Translations under genes and position numbers: made by a program | In this document: positions 49,140 through 57,881 of the stretch, piece by piece | How the letters are laid out: every line of letters starts with the position of its first letter | Numbering within the stretch: position 1 is the first letter of the stretch | From: Ornithinimicrobium sp. F0845 | GTDB lineage: Bacteria; Actinomycetota; Actinomycetes; Actinomycetales; Dermatophilaceae | Reading direction: 5' to 3' | Assembly (NCBI RefSeq): GCF_023015765.1 | Contig: NZ_JALKAL010000007.1 | Location: forward strand, 124,001-188,000 | DNA length: 64,000 nt | The notes under the pieces: model-generated | The model's database searches: none | Told to the model about the DNA's origin: nothing | Seen by the model: the letters and a program-made list of their open reading frames with translations, nothing else

Positions 49140-50795
49140 TCACTCCTCGCGCATCGGCACCCGCACGCCGCGCTCGTCGGCGACCTCCTCGGCCAGGTCG
49201 TAACCGGCGTCCACGTGCCGGATCACGCCCATGCCCGGGTCGTTGGTCAGCACCCGGGCCAGCTTCTGCGCGGCCAGCTCGGTCCCGTCCGCGAGGGAGA
49301 CCTGGCCGGCGTGCATCGAGCGGCCGATCCCGACGCCACCGCCATGGTGCAGCGACACCCACGAGGCGCCGGAGGAGGTGTTGACCAACGCGTTCAGCAG
49401 CGGCCAGTCGGCGATCGCGTCGGAGCCGTCGGCCATCGACTCGGTCTCGCGGTAGGGGCTGGCGACCGAGCCGCAGTCCAGGTGGTCGCGCCCGATCACG
49501 ATCGGCGCCTCCACCTCGCCGCGGGCGACCATGTCGTTGAACTTCAGGCCCGCCTTGTCCCGCTCGCCGTAGCCGAGCCAGCAGATCCGCGCCGGCAGCC
49601 CCTCGAAGGCGACCTTCTCCCCCGCCCCACGCAGCCACTTCTGCAGGTGGTCGTTGTCCGGGAACAGGTCCATCACCGCCCGGTCGGTCGCGGCGATGTC
49701 GGCCGGGTTGCCGGACAGCGCGGCCCACCGGAACGGGCCCTTGCCCTCGCAGAACAGCGGCCGGATGTAGGCCGGCACGAACCCCGGGAAGTCGAAGGCC
49801 CGCTCGAAGCCACCCTTGCGCGCCTCGTCCCGGATCGAGTTGCCGTAGTCGAAGACCTCGGCCCCGCCGTCCAGGAACCCGACCATCGCCTCGACGTGCT
49901 TGGCCATCGACGCCTGCGCCCGGTCGGTGAACTCCTCGGGCTTCTTCTCGGCATACTCCGCCCACTCCCCCAGCGCCACGCCCTCGGGCAGGTAGGACAG
50001 CGGGTCGTGCGCGGAGGTCTGGTCGGTCACGATGTCGATGGCCACGCCACGGCGCAGCAGCTCGGGGAAGACCTCAGCAGCGTTGCCGACGACGCCGATG
50101 GAGACGGCCTCGTGCGCCTCCTTGGCGGCCAGCGCCCGCTCGACGCCGGCGTCCAGGGAGTCGGCGACCTCGTCCAGATAGCGGCTCTTCACCCGGCGCC
50201 GCAGCCGCGACTCGTCGACGTCCACGATCAGGCAGACGCCGCCGTTGAGGGTCACGGCCAGCGGCTGCGCACCCCCCATGCCACCGCAGCCGCCGGTCAG
50301 GGTCAGCGTGCCCGCGAGGGTGTCGTTGAACTTCTTGGCGGCGATGGCCGCAAACGTCTCATAGGTGCCCTGGAGGATCCCCTGCGTGCCGATGTAGATC
50401 CAGGAGCCGGCGGTCATCTGGCCGTACATGGTCAGCCCGAGGTGCTCCAGGCGGCGGAACTCCGGCCAGGTCGCCCAGTCCGGCACCAGGTTGGAGTTGG
50501 CGATCAGCACGCGCGGGGCCCACTCGTGGGTCTGGAAGACACCGACGGGCCGGCCGGACTGCACCAGCATGGTCTCGTCCTCGCGCAACGTGGTGAGCGT
50601 GCGGACCATGGCGTCGAAGGACTTCCAGTCCCGCGCGGCACGGCCGGTCCCGCCGTAGACGACGAGGTCGTCCGGCCGCTCGGCCACCTCGGGGTCGAGG
50701 TTGTTCATCAGCATCCGCAGCGGGGCCTCGGTGGCCCAGCTGCGCGCGGTGAGGGTGGTGCCGCGTGCTGCGCGGACGGGGCGGGCGCCTTCCAT
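49140..50795 (-). CDS. hutU: Urocanate hydratase
   Basis: 551 residues, full length. HutU converts urocanate to imidazolonepropionate using NAD+ as an electrophile. Family marks: [22 protein letters not shown]-like region here as [44 protein letters not shown], and the C-terminal [16 protein letters not shown]. The upstream hutH stop is 145 bp away, and that gap holds a copy of the 32-bp-spaced repeat. Both genes are read leftward from the hutH operator. Confidence 0.95.
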   Translation of the reverse strand: MEGARPVRAARGTTLTARSWATEAPLRMLMNNLDPEVAERPDDLVVYGGTGRAARDWKSFDAMVRTLTTLREDETMLVQSGRPVGVFQTHEWAPRVLIANSNLVPDWATWPEFRRLEHLGLTMYGQMTAGSWIYIGTQGILQGTYETFAAIAAKKFNDTLAGTLTLTGGCGGMGGAQPLAVTLNGGVCLIVDVDESRLRRRVKSRYLDEVADSLDAGVERALAAKEAHEAVSIGVVGNAAEVFPELLRRGVAIDIVTDQTSAHDPLSYLPEGVALGEWAEYAEKKPEEFTDRAQASMAKHVEAMVGFLDGGAEVFDYGNSIRDEARKGGFERAFDFPGFVPAYIRPLFCEGKGPFRWAALSGNPADIAATDRAVMDLFPDNDHLQKWLRGAGEKVAFEGLPARICWLGYGERDKAGLKFNDMVARGEVEAPIVIGRDHLDCGSVASPYRETESMADGSDAIADWPLLNALVNTSSGASWVSLHHGGGVGIGRSMHAGQVSLADGTELAAQKLARVLTNDPGMGVIRHVDAGYDLAEEVADERGVRVPMREE

Positions 50796-50883
50796 GGTGC
50801 TCTCCTTTGAGTATGTCGTGAGGCTGGGTCTGCGGGTCAGGTTCCGGTGGTCGGTGGGTGCGTCGGTGATCTCGGACGATCGG

Positions 50884-50940
50884 CAAAACCACTACGAAAA
50901 TGCGGGCCCGGCCGACAAAACCACTATGAAAATTGGGGGG
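50884..50940 (+). repeat. Paired 32-bp-spaced motif, copy B (hutH-hutU junction)
   Basis: CAAAACCACTACGAAAAT at 50884 is followed exactly 32 bp later (50916) by CAAAACCACTATGAAAAT and a G-run. It lies between hutH and hutU, on the strand opposite to them. Confidence 0.85.
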
Positions 50941-52560
50941 TCAGTGGAGGGGGCCGGTGACTGACTCGGCGGCGCGGCGGACCGCGCCGTCGGCGACCAG
51001 GTCGACCACCGTCTCGATCTCGGGGGCGAGGAAGCGGTCCGGGCCGGGGCCCTGGACCGGGTCGTAGCCAGCGCCCTCGATCTCCTCGGTGCCCTCACCG
51101 GGCACGTGGCCGGTGCGCAGCAGCGAGACCACCGCAGCGGTCGCGGGGGCCGGCGTGAGGGGTGCCCGCAGATCCAGGGCGCGGGCGGCGGTGAGCACCT
51201 CGACGGCGAGGACCCGGGTGAGGCCGTCGACGGAGCGGCGCAGCTTGCGGGCGGCGGACCACCCCATGGAGACGTGGTCCTCCTGCATGGCCGAGCTCGG
51301 GATCGAGTCGACGCTGGCCGGGTTGGCCAGGCGCTTGAGCTCGGAGACGATGGCCGCCTGGGTGTACTGCGCGATCATGTGCCCGGAGTCGACACCGGGG
51401 TCGTCGGCCAGGAACGGGTTGAGGCCGTGGTTGCGTGCGACGTCCAGGAACCGGTCGGTGCGGCGCTCAGAGATGCTGGCCACGTCGGCCGCCACGATCG
51501 CCAGGAAGTCCAGGACGTAGGCGACCGGTGCGCCGTGGAAGTTGCCGTTGGACTCGACGCGGCCGTCGGGGGTGACGACCGGATTGTCGACGGCCGCGGC
51601 CAACTCGCGACCGGCCACGGTGGCGCAGTGGCTCATCGTGTCGCGGGCGGCACCGTGCACCTGGGGGCTGCAGCGCAGGGAGTAGGCGTCCTGCACGCGG
51701 GTGCACGCCTCGGGGTCGCGGTGACTCTCCCGGATGGCGCTGTCCGCCATCAGGGCGCGCAGGTTCGCGGCGGACAGTGCCTGGCCGGGGTGGGGACGGA
51801 GCGCCTGGAGGTCGGCGGCGAAGACGTCGTCCGTGCCGAGCAGACCCTCGACGCTCATCGCGGCCGCGACGTCGGCGGTCGCGAGCAGGGTGTCCAGGTC
51901 GGCGAGGGCCAGGACGAGCTGGCCGAGCATCCCGTCGGTGCCGTTGATGAGGGCCAGCCCCTCCTTCTCGGCGAGCTGGACCGGCTCGATCCCGGCAGCG
52001 GCAAGCGCCTCGGCGGCCTCGGTGATGTCGCCGTCGTCGTTGCGCACCAGACCCTCGCCCATGACCGCGAGAGCGCAGTGGGCGAGCGGGGCGAGGTCGC
52101 CGGAACAGCCGAGCGAGCCGTACTCGTGGACGACCGGTGTGATGCCCGCGTTGAGCAGCGCGGCATAGGCCTGCGCGGTCTCGACGCGGACGCCGGTGCG
52201 GCCGGTGGCGAGCGTGGACAGTCGCAGCAGCATGGTCGCGCGCACCACCTCGCGCTCGACCTCCGGACCGGACCCGGCGGCGTGGCTGCGGACCAGGCTG
52301 CGCTGCAGCTGGGCGCGCAGCTCGGCGGGGATGTGCTTGGTGGCCAGGGCGCCGAAGCCGGTCGAGATGCCGTAGTGCGGGACCGGGTCCTCGGCCAGCG
52401 CCTCGATCACCGCGCGGCTGGCGGCGATGCCCTCCAGCGCCTCGGCAGAGATCTCGACCGGCACGCCGTGCCGGGCCACGGCGACCACCTCGGCGGGACT
52501 CAGGGGCCCTGCCTCGATCGAGACGGTGGACGGGGCGTCGGGGGTGGCGGTGCGGCTCAT
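50941..52560 (-). CDS. hutH: Histidine ammonia-lyase
   Basis: 539 residues. HutH removes ammonia from histidine to give urocanate. The MIO-forming segment reads GSLGCSGDLAPLAH, with Cys-Ser-Gly in place of the more common Ala-Ser-Gly; Cys at this place is, as remembered, also seen in Streptomyces enzymes and still gives an MIO-type group. YGISTGFGALA and ENSNGNFHGAP-like SNGNFHGAPVAY and QEDHVSMGW are present. It leads the hutH-hutU block, with the hut operator 51 bp upstream of the start codon. Confidence 0.95.
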   Translation of the reverse strand: MSRTATPDAPSTVSIEAGPLSPAEVVAVARHGVPVEISAEALEGIAASRAVIEALAEDPVPHYGISTGFGALATKHIPAELRAQLQRSLVRSHAAGSGPEVEREVVRATMLLRLSTLATGRTGVRVETAQAYAALLNAGITPVVHEYGSLGCSGDLAPLAHCALAVMGEGLVRNDDGDITEAAEALAAAGIEPVQLAEKEGLALINGTDGMLGQLVLALADLDTLLATADVAAAMSVEGLLGTDDVFAADLQALRPHPGQALSAANLRALMADSAIRESHRDPEACTRVQDAYSLRCSPQVHGAARDTMSHCATVAGRELAAAVDNPVVTPDGRVESNGNFHGAPVAYVLDFLAIVAADVASISERRTDRFLDVARNHGLNPFLADDPGVDSGHMIAQYTQAAIVSELKRLANPASVDSIPSSAMQEDHVSMGWSAARKLRRSVDGLTRVLAVEVLTAARALDLRAPLTPAPATAAVVSLLRTGHVPGEGTEEIEGAGYDPVQGPGPDRFLAPEIETVVDLVADGAVRRAAESVTGPLH

Positions 52561-52611
52561 GGTGACATTCCACCGTGCCCAGGACCGCCCGACCAGCGGT
52601 CATGACCTCTT

Positions 52612-52633
52612 GGTGTCCCACATGTGGGACAAC
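52612..52633. promoter_or_regulatory. hut operator, copy 2
   Basis: GGTGTCCC-ACATGT-GGGACAAC, containing the perfect 18-bp palindrome TGTCCCACATGTGGGACA, 51 bp upstream of hutH. It matches copy 1 at 32415-32436 in arms, spacing and distance to the start. Confidence 0.72.
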
Positions 52634-52692
52634 GTCGCCTCTCACGTGGTCGTGGCGCGTCGTGCAGGCAGACTGGGGTCAGGAGGTAGGAG

Positions 52693-52959
52693 ATGACACA
52701 CGACCCGGACCACGACATGCGCGCCATGCACCCCGGTCTGCGCAACGGGCTCGGCGACCGCAGGCTGGACGAGGCCTACCGCGCCGCGCAGGAGGGGCGG
52801 GGCGCGGAGCAGGTGCCGTGGGAGCTTCGCGGCACACGACGCCCCGCGTCCTCGACCACCTCACGCCGGCCGCGGGGTGGGCACTCCGCCACCACGCGGG
52901 TGATCCTTGCGCTGCTGCTGGTCGTCGCTCTCGTCGCTGCGCTCGTCGGCCGCTGGTAG
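52693..52959 (+). CDS. Small hypothetical protein with C-terminal membrane helix
   Basis: 88 residues. A hydrophilic N-terminus (AMHPGLRNGLGDRRLDEAYR) and an Arg/Ser/Thr-rich linker lead to one C-terminal membrane helix (VILALLLVVALVAALVG). GGAGGTAGGAG lies just upstream. It is not recognised. Divergent from hutH; its transcript would end at the hairpin at 52973. Confidence 0.65.
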   Translation: MTHDPDHDMRAMHPGLRNGLGDRRLDEAYRAAQEGRGAEQVPWELRGTRRPASSTTSRRPRGGHSATTRVILALLLVVALVAALVGRW

Positions 52960-52966
52960 CCAGGGG

Positions 52967-53335
52967 ACAGGTGAAGGGCCCTTCGGCAGTATGAGTGCCA
53001 AAGGGCCCTTCGGGTGACAGGGTCAAGGGTGACGGTCCTGTCGATCCCACCGGCTTCCGTGATCCCACCCGCCCCGTCACCTGGGCTGGTGCGACGAGCG
53101 AACCCGTCGGATGGATCACCTTTTCCGGTGTATCCCACCGTCCCTTGCGGGATGGCGTGAGACATTTCTAGGTCACCGGGAAAGGTTCCGCAAGGGGTTT
53201 GGCAAAGATTTTTCGACGAATTTCTTTGTCCACAGGTTTATCCACGTCGCGCACCACTTTTCCACCGGTTTCAGGCCCTTATCCACGCCGTGTCCACACC
53301 CGCCTGTGGACAGACATGCCCAGGGCAGGGCCCCG
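52967..53335 (+). repeat. Long inverted repeat, left arm, with DnaA-box-like sites
   Basis: This region is homologous, in inverted orientation, to 55884-56259. Shared blocks: the ACAGGTGAAGGGCCC hairpin, GGTGCGAC-GCGA-CCCGTCG, TTCCGGT-ATCCC, GCGGGA, GCAAGGGGTT and CTTTTCCACCGG-CTTATCCAC. Between 53226 and 53313 there are five DnaA-box-like sequences, including TTGTCCACA and two TTATCCACG. No supported gene lies here; an open frame starting 53111 is similar at protein level between the two arms but runs antisense into bpa. Confidence 0.75.
52973..53011. terminator. Strong hairpin, left inverted repeat
   Basis: GAAGGGCCCTT pairs with AAGGGCCCTTC, with an inner GGCA/TGCC and a GTATGAG loop. It follows the small membrane-protein gene and faces bpa. 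Confidence 0.75.
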
Positions 53336-53343
53336 CGCCAGGG

Positions 53344-54045
53344 TCAGAGGTACTGGCCCGTGGGGCCGGTCTCCTCGTCTCCACCGACGCCCGGTTGCCC
53401 CGGCCTTCCGGGGGCGCCCGGGACCTGCCCGGGAGCCTGGCCCGGGACGACGGACCCGCCCGGGAGCGCCAGCCGGATCTGCTGCAGCTGCTGCTGGGCG
53501 GCCATCTGCTGGGCGACGATCGCGGTCTGGATGCCGTGGAACAGCCCCTCCAGCCACCCCACCAGCTGTGCCTGGGCGATCCGGAGCTCGGCCTCGCTCG
53601 GCGCGGTGTCGGTCAGCGGCAGGGTGATCCTCTCCAGCTCCTCGACCAGCTCGGGGGCGAGCCCCTGCTCGAGCTCGGTGATGGAGCGGCGGTGGATCTC
53701 CGCCAGGCGGGCCCGCCCGGCCTCGTCGAGCGGCGCCTCACGGACCTCCTCGAGCAACTGCTTGACCATCGTGCCCAACCGCATCACCTTGGCCGGCTGC
53801 TCGACCAGCTCGGAGGGCTTGCGGCGGGCGGACTCCTGGCCGTCCTCGGGCTCGGCCACGCCCATCCCGTCCTGGGTGACCACCACGACCCGGCGCTGCT
53901 GCCCGTCGCCCTGGTCCTGGGGACTGCGGTCCTCGGGGGCCTGGGGACTGCGCTCCTCGGGGGCCTGGGGACTGCCGTCCTCGGGGGCGGGAGACTCTCC
54001 CTCTGGCTTCGGGGCGACGGATTCCGGCGGCTGGTTCTCGGTCAT
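53344..54045 (-). CDS. bpa: Bacterial proteasome activator
   Basis: 233 residues. Bpa/PafE forms an ATP-independent ring that opens the 20S proteasome. The N-terminal 80 residues are acidic and Pro-rich with a 24-bp tandem repeat (units like SPQAPEDR). The core is the four-helix Bpa domain (VRLGTMVKQLLEEVREAPLD-like region, RSITELEQGLAPELVEELER, ELRIAQAQLVGWLEGLFHGI). The C-terminus ends GQYL, the motif that docks into the proteasome. The gene starts inside the quinone oxidoreductase stop (ATGA overlap), an unusual partner. Confidence 0.93.
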   Translation of the reverse strand: MTENQPPESVAPKPEGESPAPEDGSPQAPEERSPQAPEDRSPQDQGDGQQRRVVVVTQDGMGVAEPEDGQESARRKPSELVEQPAKVMRLGTMVKQLLEEVREAPLDEAGRARLAEIHRRSITELEQGLAPELVEELERITLPLTDTAPSEAELRIAQAQLVGWLEGLFHGIQTAIVAQQMAAQQQLQQIRLALPGGSVVPGQAPGQVPGAPGRPGQPGVGGDEETGPTGQYL

Positions 54046-55034
54046 GCTTCCATCCTGCCAACGTCGAGCAGGATCTTCCCGATGTGGCTGCTTGTCTCCA
54101 TCAGCCGGTGGGCCTCGGCGGCCTGCTCCAGCGGGAAGCGCTGGTGGACGATCGGCTTCACCCGACCGGCCGCGACCAGGGGCCAGACGTGCTCGCGCAC
54201 CGCCGCGACGATCGTGGCCTTCTCCGCCGCCGGGCGGGCCCGCAGGGACGTGGCGATGACGGCGGCACGCTTAGCCAGCAGCCGCCGCAGGTCGAGCTCG
54301 GCCTTGGCGCCACCCTGAAGCCCGATGACCACCAACCGACCGTTCTCGGCGAGCAGGTCGGTGTTGCGGTCCAGGTACTTGGCGCCGACGACGTCCAGGA
54401 TCACGTCGGCCCCGTGGCCCTCGGTGGCCGCCCGGAGCTCCTCCACGAAGTCCTGCTCCCTGTAGTTGACCAGGATCTCCGCGCCGAGCTCGGCGCAGGC
54501 GGCGAGCTTGTCCTGCGACCCGGCGGTGACGCCCACACGCGCTCCGACCTCGCGGGCGAGCTGGATCGCCATGGTGCCGATGCCGCTGGACCCGCCGTGG
54601 ACCAGCAGCACCTCACCGGGCTGCAGGTTGGCGGTGAGGAAGACGTTGCTCCACACGGTGCAGGCCACCTCGGGCAGCGCCGCGGCCTCGGCCACGTCGA
54701 CGCCCTCCGGCACCGGCAGGACCTGCCCTGCGGGGACGGCGACCTGCTCGGCATACCCACCACCGCTGAGCAGCGCGCACACCGGGTCACCGACCTGCCA
54801 GCCGTCCACACCGTCGCCGAGCTCGCTGATAGTGCCGCTGACCTCGAGACCCGGATACTCCGAGGCCCCCTCGGGCGGCGGGTAGAAGCCCTTGCGCTGC
54901 ATGACGTCCGCCCGGTTGACACCGGCCGTGACGACGTCGATCAGCACCTCCCCGGCCCGCACCTGCGGGGCGGGGACGTCTGCGAGCACGAGGGCGTCGG
55001 CCTCGCCGGGCTCGGGAATGGTGATGGCGCGCAT
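54042..55034 (-). CDS. NADPH:quinone oxidoreductase (zinc-free MDR family)
   Basis: 330 residues. Medium-chain reductase features without zinc ligands: ARADVMQRKGFYPPPEGASE-like NRADVMQRKG, VHGGSSGIGTMAIQLAREVG (NADPH site), ILDVVGAKYLDRN and the C-terminal MYSHIGKIL-like SSHIGKILLDV. It reduces quinones with NADPH. It is coupled to bpa downstream. Confidence 0.92.
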   Translation of the reverse strand: MRAITIPEPGEADALVLADVPAPQVRAGEVLIDVVTAGVNRADVMQRKGFYPPPEGASEYPGLEVSGTISELGDGVDGWQVGDPVCALLSGGGYAEQVAVPAGQVLPVPEGVDVAEAAALPEVACTVWSNVFLTANLQPGEVLLVHGGSSGIGTMAIQLAREVGARVGVTAGSQDKLAACAELGAEILVNYREQDFVEELRAATEGHGADVILDVVGAKYLDRNTDLLAENGRLVVIGLQGGAKAELDLRRLLAKRAAVIATSLRARPAAEKATIVAAVREHVWPLVAAGRVKPIVHQRFPLEQAAEAHRLMETSSHIGKILLDVGRMEA

Positions 55035-55102
55035 ACCCCGACCCTACGGGGCCGACCGACGGCGCCCCCACGGCATACTCCCGTCGGCCGGAGGCCGTGC
55101 CG

Positions 55103-55876
55103 TCAGCTCTCGGCGGAGCCGCCCAGCCGCCGCGTCAGCTCGCCCGCGCACCACCGGGTGGCCGCCACCAGCTCGGCCCGGCCGGCCTCGTCGACCTCGC
55201 CCACGGGATAGGTGACCGCGATCCCGGCGACCGGGTGGTCGTTGTGCTCCTTGGCGGCCGAGGCCACCGAGGCCAGGCCCGGCGTGACCGAGTCCGACTC
55301 CGTCGCAAAACCGGCCGCCCGCACGTCCGTGAGGATCCGGCGGAGCCGGCTGAGTGAGGTCGGCCCCTGCCCGTGGCGTTGGACGAAGGCCTCCGCCGAC
55401 GGATAGAGCGCGCGGACCTGGGCGGCCGGCAGCGCCGCCAGGATCGCCAGGCCGCTGGCCGTCAGCGTCGCGGGCAGCCGGACTCCGACGTCGGTGACCA
55501 GGGAGGGCCGGCCGACGACGCGCTCCTCGATGACGTAGAGCACGTCCCGTCCGTGCAGGACGACGAGGTGGGCGTTGTGCCCGGTCCGGTCGGCGAGCCT
55601 GGTCAGGAGCGGCCGGGCGAGGCGCTGCATCGGCTCCTGCCGGGAGTAGGCCGACCCGAGCTCGAAGGCCGCGACGCCCAGCCCGTAACGCCGCTCCTCG
55701 GGCAGGTGGGTCACGAAGCCCTGGTCCGCCAGGACGCCGAGGAGGCGGTAGGTGCTGGACCTCGGCAGGCCGAGCGACCGGGCGATCGAGGCGGCGGGCA
55801 TCGGCCCGGCGTGCCGGCTGAGCAGCTTGAGCACCGCGAGGGCGTGCCCGGCGGCCGGGGCCTGCGAGGTGACCAC
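55103..55876 (-). CDS. IclR-family regulator (candidate hut regulator)
   Basis: 257 residues from GTG 55876; the longer frame upstream is the inverted-repeat arm and is not protein-coding by evidence. The winged helix (ASIARSLGLPRSSTYRLLGVL) and the IclR effector domain (YVIEERVVGRPSLVTDVGVR, LPATLTASGLAIL, GFATESDSVTPGLASVA, and the C-terminal VAGIAVTYPV) are intact. IclR proteins control hut genes in some actinobacteria, and this one lies 3.3 kb from hutH, so it may bind the TGTCCC-N6-GGGACA sites; that is inference. Confidence 0.92.
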   Translation of the reverse strand: MVTSQAPAAGHALAVLKLLSRHAGPMPAASIARSLGLPRSSTYRLLGVLADQGFVTHLPEERRYGLGVAAFELGSAYSRQEPMQRLARPLLTRLADRTGHNAHLVVLHGRDVLYVIEERVVGRPSLVTDVGVRLPATLTASGLAILAALPAAQVRALYPSAEAFVQRHGQGPTSLSRLRRILTDVRAAGFATESDSVTPGLASVASAAKEHNDHPVAGIAVTYPVGEVDEAGRAELVAATRWCAGELTRRLGGSAES

Positions 55877-55883
55877 CGCGCCA

Positions 55884-56259
55884 GTATGCCGTGTCCACAG
55901 TGTCCTGTGGACCGCCGGTGGATAAGGGGCGGGATCCGGTGGAAAAGGACGCATTCCTGTGCACAAACCTGTGCACAGAAAATTGACTGAAGAAATTCTC
56001 GCCGAACCCCTTGCGCTACCCGCTTCGGGTGACATAGAAATAACCCACGCACTCCCGAGAGGGAAGGCGGGATGGACCGGAATACTCGATCCGCAACGTA
56101 GGGCTTGCCCCTTCGCGACGACGGGCTCGCCTGTCGCACCAGCACGGTGACACCGCTGGTGGGAGTAGAGAGACCCGGCTCCATCGATGGGATGTCACCC
56201 TCGTCCCCATCACCCTGAAGGGCCCTTGGCACTCATACTGCCAAGGGCCCTTCACCTGT
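55884..56259 (-). repeat. Long inverted repeat, right arm, with DnaA-box-like sites
   Basis: Inverted counterpart of 52967-53335. It holds the near-perfect hairpin at 56217-56253, a body of moderate GC, and a distal part with TTATCCAC, TGTCCACAG, and TGTGCACAG twice. It forms the 485-bp gap between the iclR start and the downstream lipoprotein gene's stop; no supported gene lies here. Confidence 0.75.
56217..56253. terminator. Perfect 15-bp hairpin, right inverted repeat
   Basis: GAAGGGCCCTTGGCA pairs fully with TGCCAAGGGCCCTTC around a 7-nt loop CTCATAC. It lies 109 bp past the stop of the leftward lipoprotein gene and should end that operon. Confidence 0.85.
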
Positions 56260-56361
56260 GTGGGGGCAGCTCTGTGTGGGGGCGGCACGTGTGCGGGGGC
56301 ACGTGCACGGGACCGCCCCGGAGCTCCAGACCGGGACGGGCCTGCGGGCGGGAGGAGTGGG

Positions 56362-57372
56362 CTACTCGAACAGGATGTACTCCGGCTGGGGGTCCAGGCC
56401 GAGGACCTCCTCACCGGTCATGATCGGCCCGAGCACGAGGTCCTCCTCGTAGAAGAGCTTGAAGCCGGGGACCACGTGCTCCGGCTTCGTCTCGTTGACC
56501 AGGTCGTAGGTCTTGATCTTGTCCGACGGGGCACCGATGCCGTCGACCGACTTGATCAGCACGACCCCGTCGTGGTGGCGCAGGTCCTGCTCGTCGCGCA
56601 CGACGCCGGGGTGCACCTGGTGATAGACCATGACCTTCTCCGGCAGCGCGTGCTCCTCGACGAGGCTGGCCAGGTAGGCGGCGACCTCGTCCAACTCCTC
56701 CCCGGTGGTCCGGCCGTAGACCCGCCCGGGGATCTGCCCGTCCTCGACCGCCCACTCGGGGTCGAGGGCGACGCCCACATCGGGCTCGACCAGCCACTTC
56801 TCGTAGTGCTTGACCTCGTCGATGAAGTCCGCCCGGCCGGGCTGGATGTTCAGCAGCAGTATGCCGTCGTGCCGGCGGGCGGCGTCCAGGTGATCCTGGA
56901 TCACCGACTCGGGGATGTAGGTGCGGAACATCCCGTCGGCGCCGGGCGTCGCGTGGACGACGGTGGCGATGAGCTCCAGGACGGGCAGGAGGTCCCGCCC
57001 CCCGGCATACTCCTCACCACGCTCCTCCATCTCGACCACCCGCTCGTCCAGGTCACCGATGCCCATCCGGCCCATGCCGGGCGAGCCGGGCAGGCCGGAG
57101 TAGCCGAACAGCCGGAAGCGGGGGAAGATCTCGGTCCCGCCCCGCGGCAGCTCGATGGCCTGGGGGGCCTCCGTCGTCACCTCGACGTCGTCCGGGGGCG
57201 GCTGCTGGGTGGGCCCGGCCGTGGCGTCGCCGCCGTCCTGCTCGGGAGCGGCGTCGGCACGCGAGGTCGCCGGCGGCTGCGTGCCCTCGGGGGCCGCGTC
57301 CGAACAGCCGGTCAGCAGCACGGCGAGCGCGCTGCCTCCGGCGAGCAGGACCCTCCACGACCTCCGGCTCAT
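56362..57372 (-). CDS. Lipoprotein of unknown function
   Basis: 336 residues from ATG 57372, overlapping the NUDIX stop by 4 bp. The signal peptide ends in a lipobox (VLLTGC). A Pro/Asp/Gln-rich linker (about 25-70) precedes an alpha/beta domain with HDGILLLNIQPGRADFIDEV, VGVALDPEWAVEDGQIPGR and MVYHQVHPGVVRDEQ; the repeated strand-helix layout suggests a TIM-barrel-like enzyme, perhaps a hydrolase. No named family recognised. It ends a three-gene operon (lipoprotein, NUDIX, lipoprotein). Confidence 0.75.
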   Translation of the reverse strand: MSRRSWRVLLAGGSALAVLLTGCSDAAPEGTQPPATSRADAAPEQDGGDATAGPTQQPPPDDVEVTTEAPQAIELPRGGTEIFPRFRLFGYSGLPGSPGMGRMGIGDLDERVVEMEERGEEYAGGRDLLPVLELIATVVHATPGADGMFRTYIPESVIQDHLDAARRHDGILLLNIQPGRADFIDEVKHYEKWLVEPDVGVALDPEWAVEDGQIPGRVYGRTTGEELDEVAAYLASLVEEHALPEKVMVYHQVHPGVVRDEQDLRHHDGVVLIKSVDGIGAPSDKIKTYDLVNETKPEHVVPGFKLFYEEDLVLGPIMTGEEVLGLDPQPEYILFE

Positions 57373-57881
57373 GATGCCTCCTCCACCAGGCGCCCCGGCG
57401 CCGGCTCGTGGTCCACGCTGCCGGCGAGTTCCAGGATGCGCCGGGTCTCGTGGTCGGTCTCGGTCAGCTCGGCCGGGCTCCACCACCGCGCCTTGCGGGC
57501 CTCGGTCGCCAACGCGACCTGCGGACGTTCCGCGACCCGGACGCGGTAGATCACGTCGATCTGCTGTGTCGAGGCGTGCACCCCGACCGCGATCGGGTCG
57601 CCGGGCTCGATGTCCAGCCCGACCTCTTCGCGCACCTCGCGCCGCACGGCGTCCTCGGGCTCCTCCCCGCGCCCCAGCAGACCGCCGGGCAGGCTCCAGC
57701 CGAGCCGGTGGGGCTGCCACAGCAGCAGGACCTCCCCGTCGTGCTCGACCAGGCACACCGCCCCGACCGTGTAGCTCGGGGTGCCCGCCCGCACCAGCGT
57801 GCGCTTCAGCGGCCCGGGGATCCTGCGGAAGCCGACCAGCGCCGCCGTGCCGACCTTGCGCCGGAGCACCGACAGGTCCAT
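57369..57881 (-). CDS. NUDIX hydrolase
   Basis: 170 residues from ATG 57881. The NUDIX box is complete (GGLLGRGEEPEDAVRREVRE, continuing EVGLDI) within the expected fold. Such enzymes hydrolyse nucleoside diphosphate derivatives; the N-terminal extension of about 35 residues (KRTLVRAGTPSYTVGAV) is family-typical. Its start overlaps the upstream lipoprotein stop by one base (TGATG). Confidence 0.9.
   Translation of the reverse strand: MDLSVLRRKVGTAALVGFRRIPGPLKRTLVRAGTPSYTVGAVCLVEHDGEVLLLWQPHRLGWSLPGGLLGRGEEPEDAVRREVREEVGLDIEPGDPIAVGVHASTQQIDVIYRVRVAERPQVALATEARKARWWSPAELTETDHETRRILELAGSVDHEPAPGRLVEEAS

Noticed and set aside
50884-50940. CRISPR array (direct repeats at 32-bp spacing)
   Set aside because: Only two units per locus, spacers of about 14 bp, no cas genes, and the same pair recurs at unlinked sites.
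50941-52560. Novel MIO motif (Cys-Ser-Gly) in HutH
   Set aside because: To my recollection Cys occurs at this position in other actinobacterial HutH proteins, so it is probably a family variant.
53226-53313. Replication origin (cluster of DnaA-box-like sites)
   Set aside because: No dnaA, dnaN or other origin genes nearby, and a similar cluster exists in the paired arm. Kept only as an observation on the repeat.
53111-54259. Possible protein-coding gene across the left inverted-repeat arm
   Set aside because: The first 70 residues resemble the reverse frame of the right arm, but the rest is antisense to bpa. The similarity is explained by the DNA repeat.
55877-56035. N-terminal extension of the IclR regulator
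   Set aside because: The frame crosses the inverted-repeat arm; residues there are Cys/Pro-rich and unlike IclR proteins. GTG 55876 gives the standard length.
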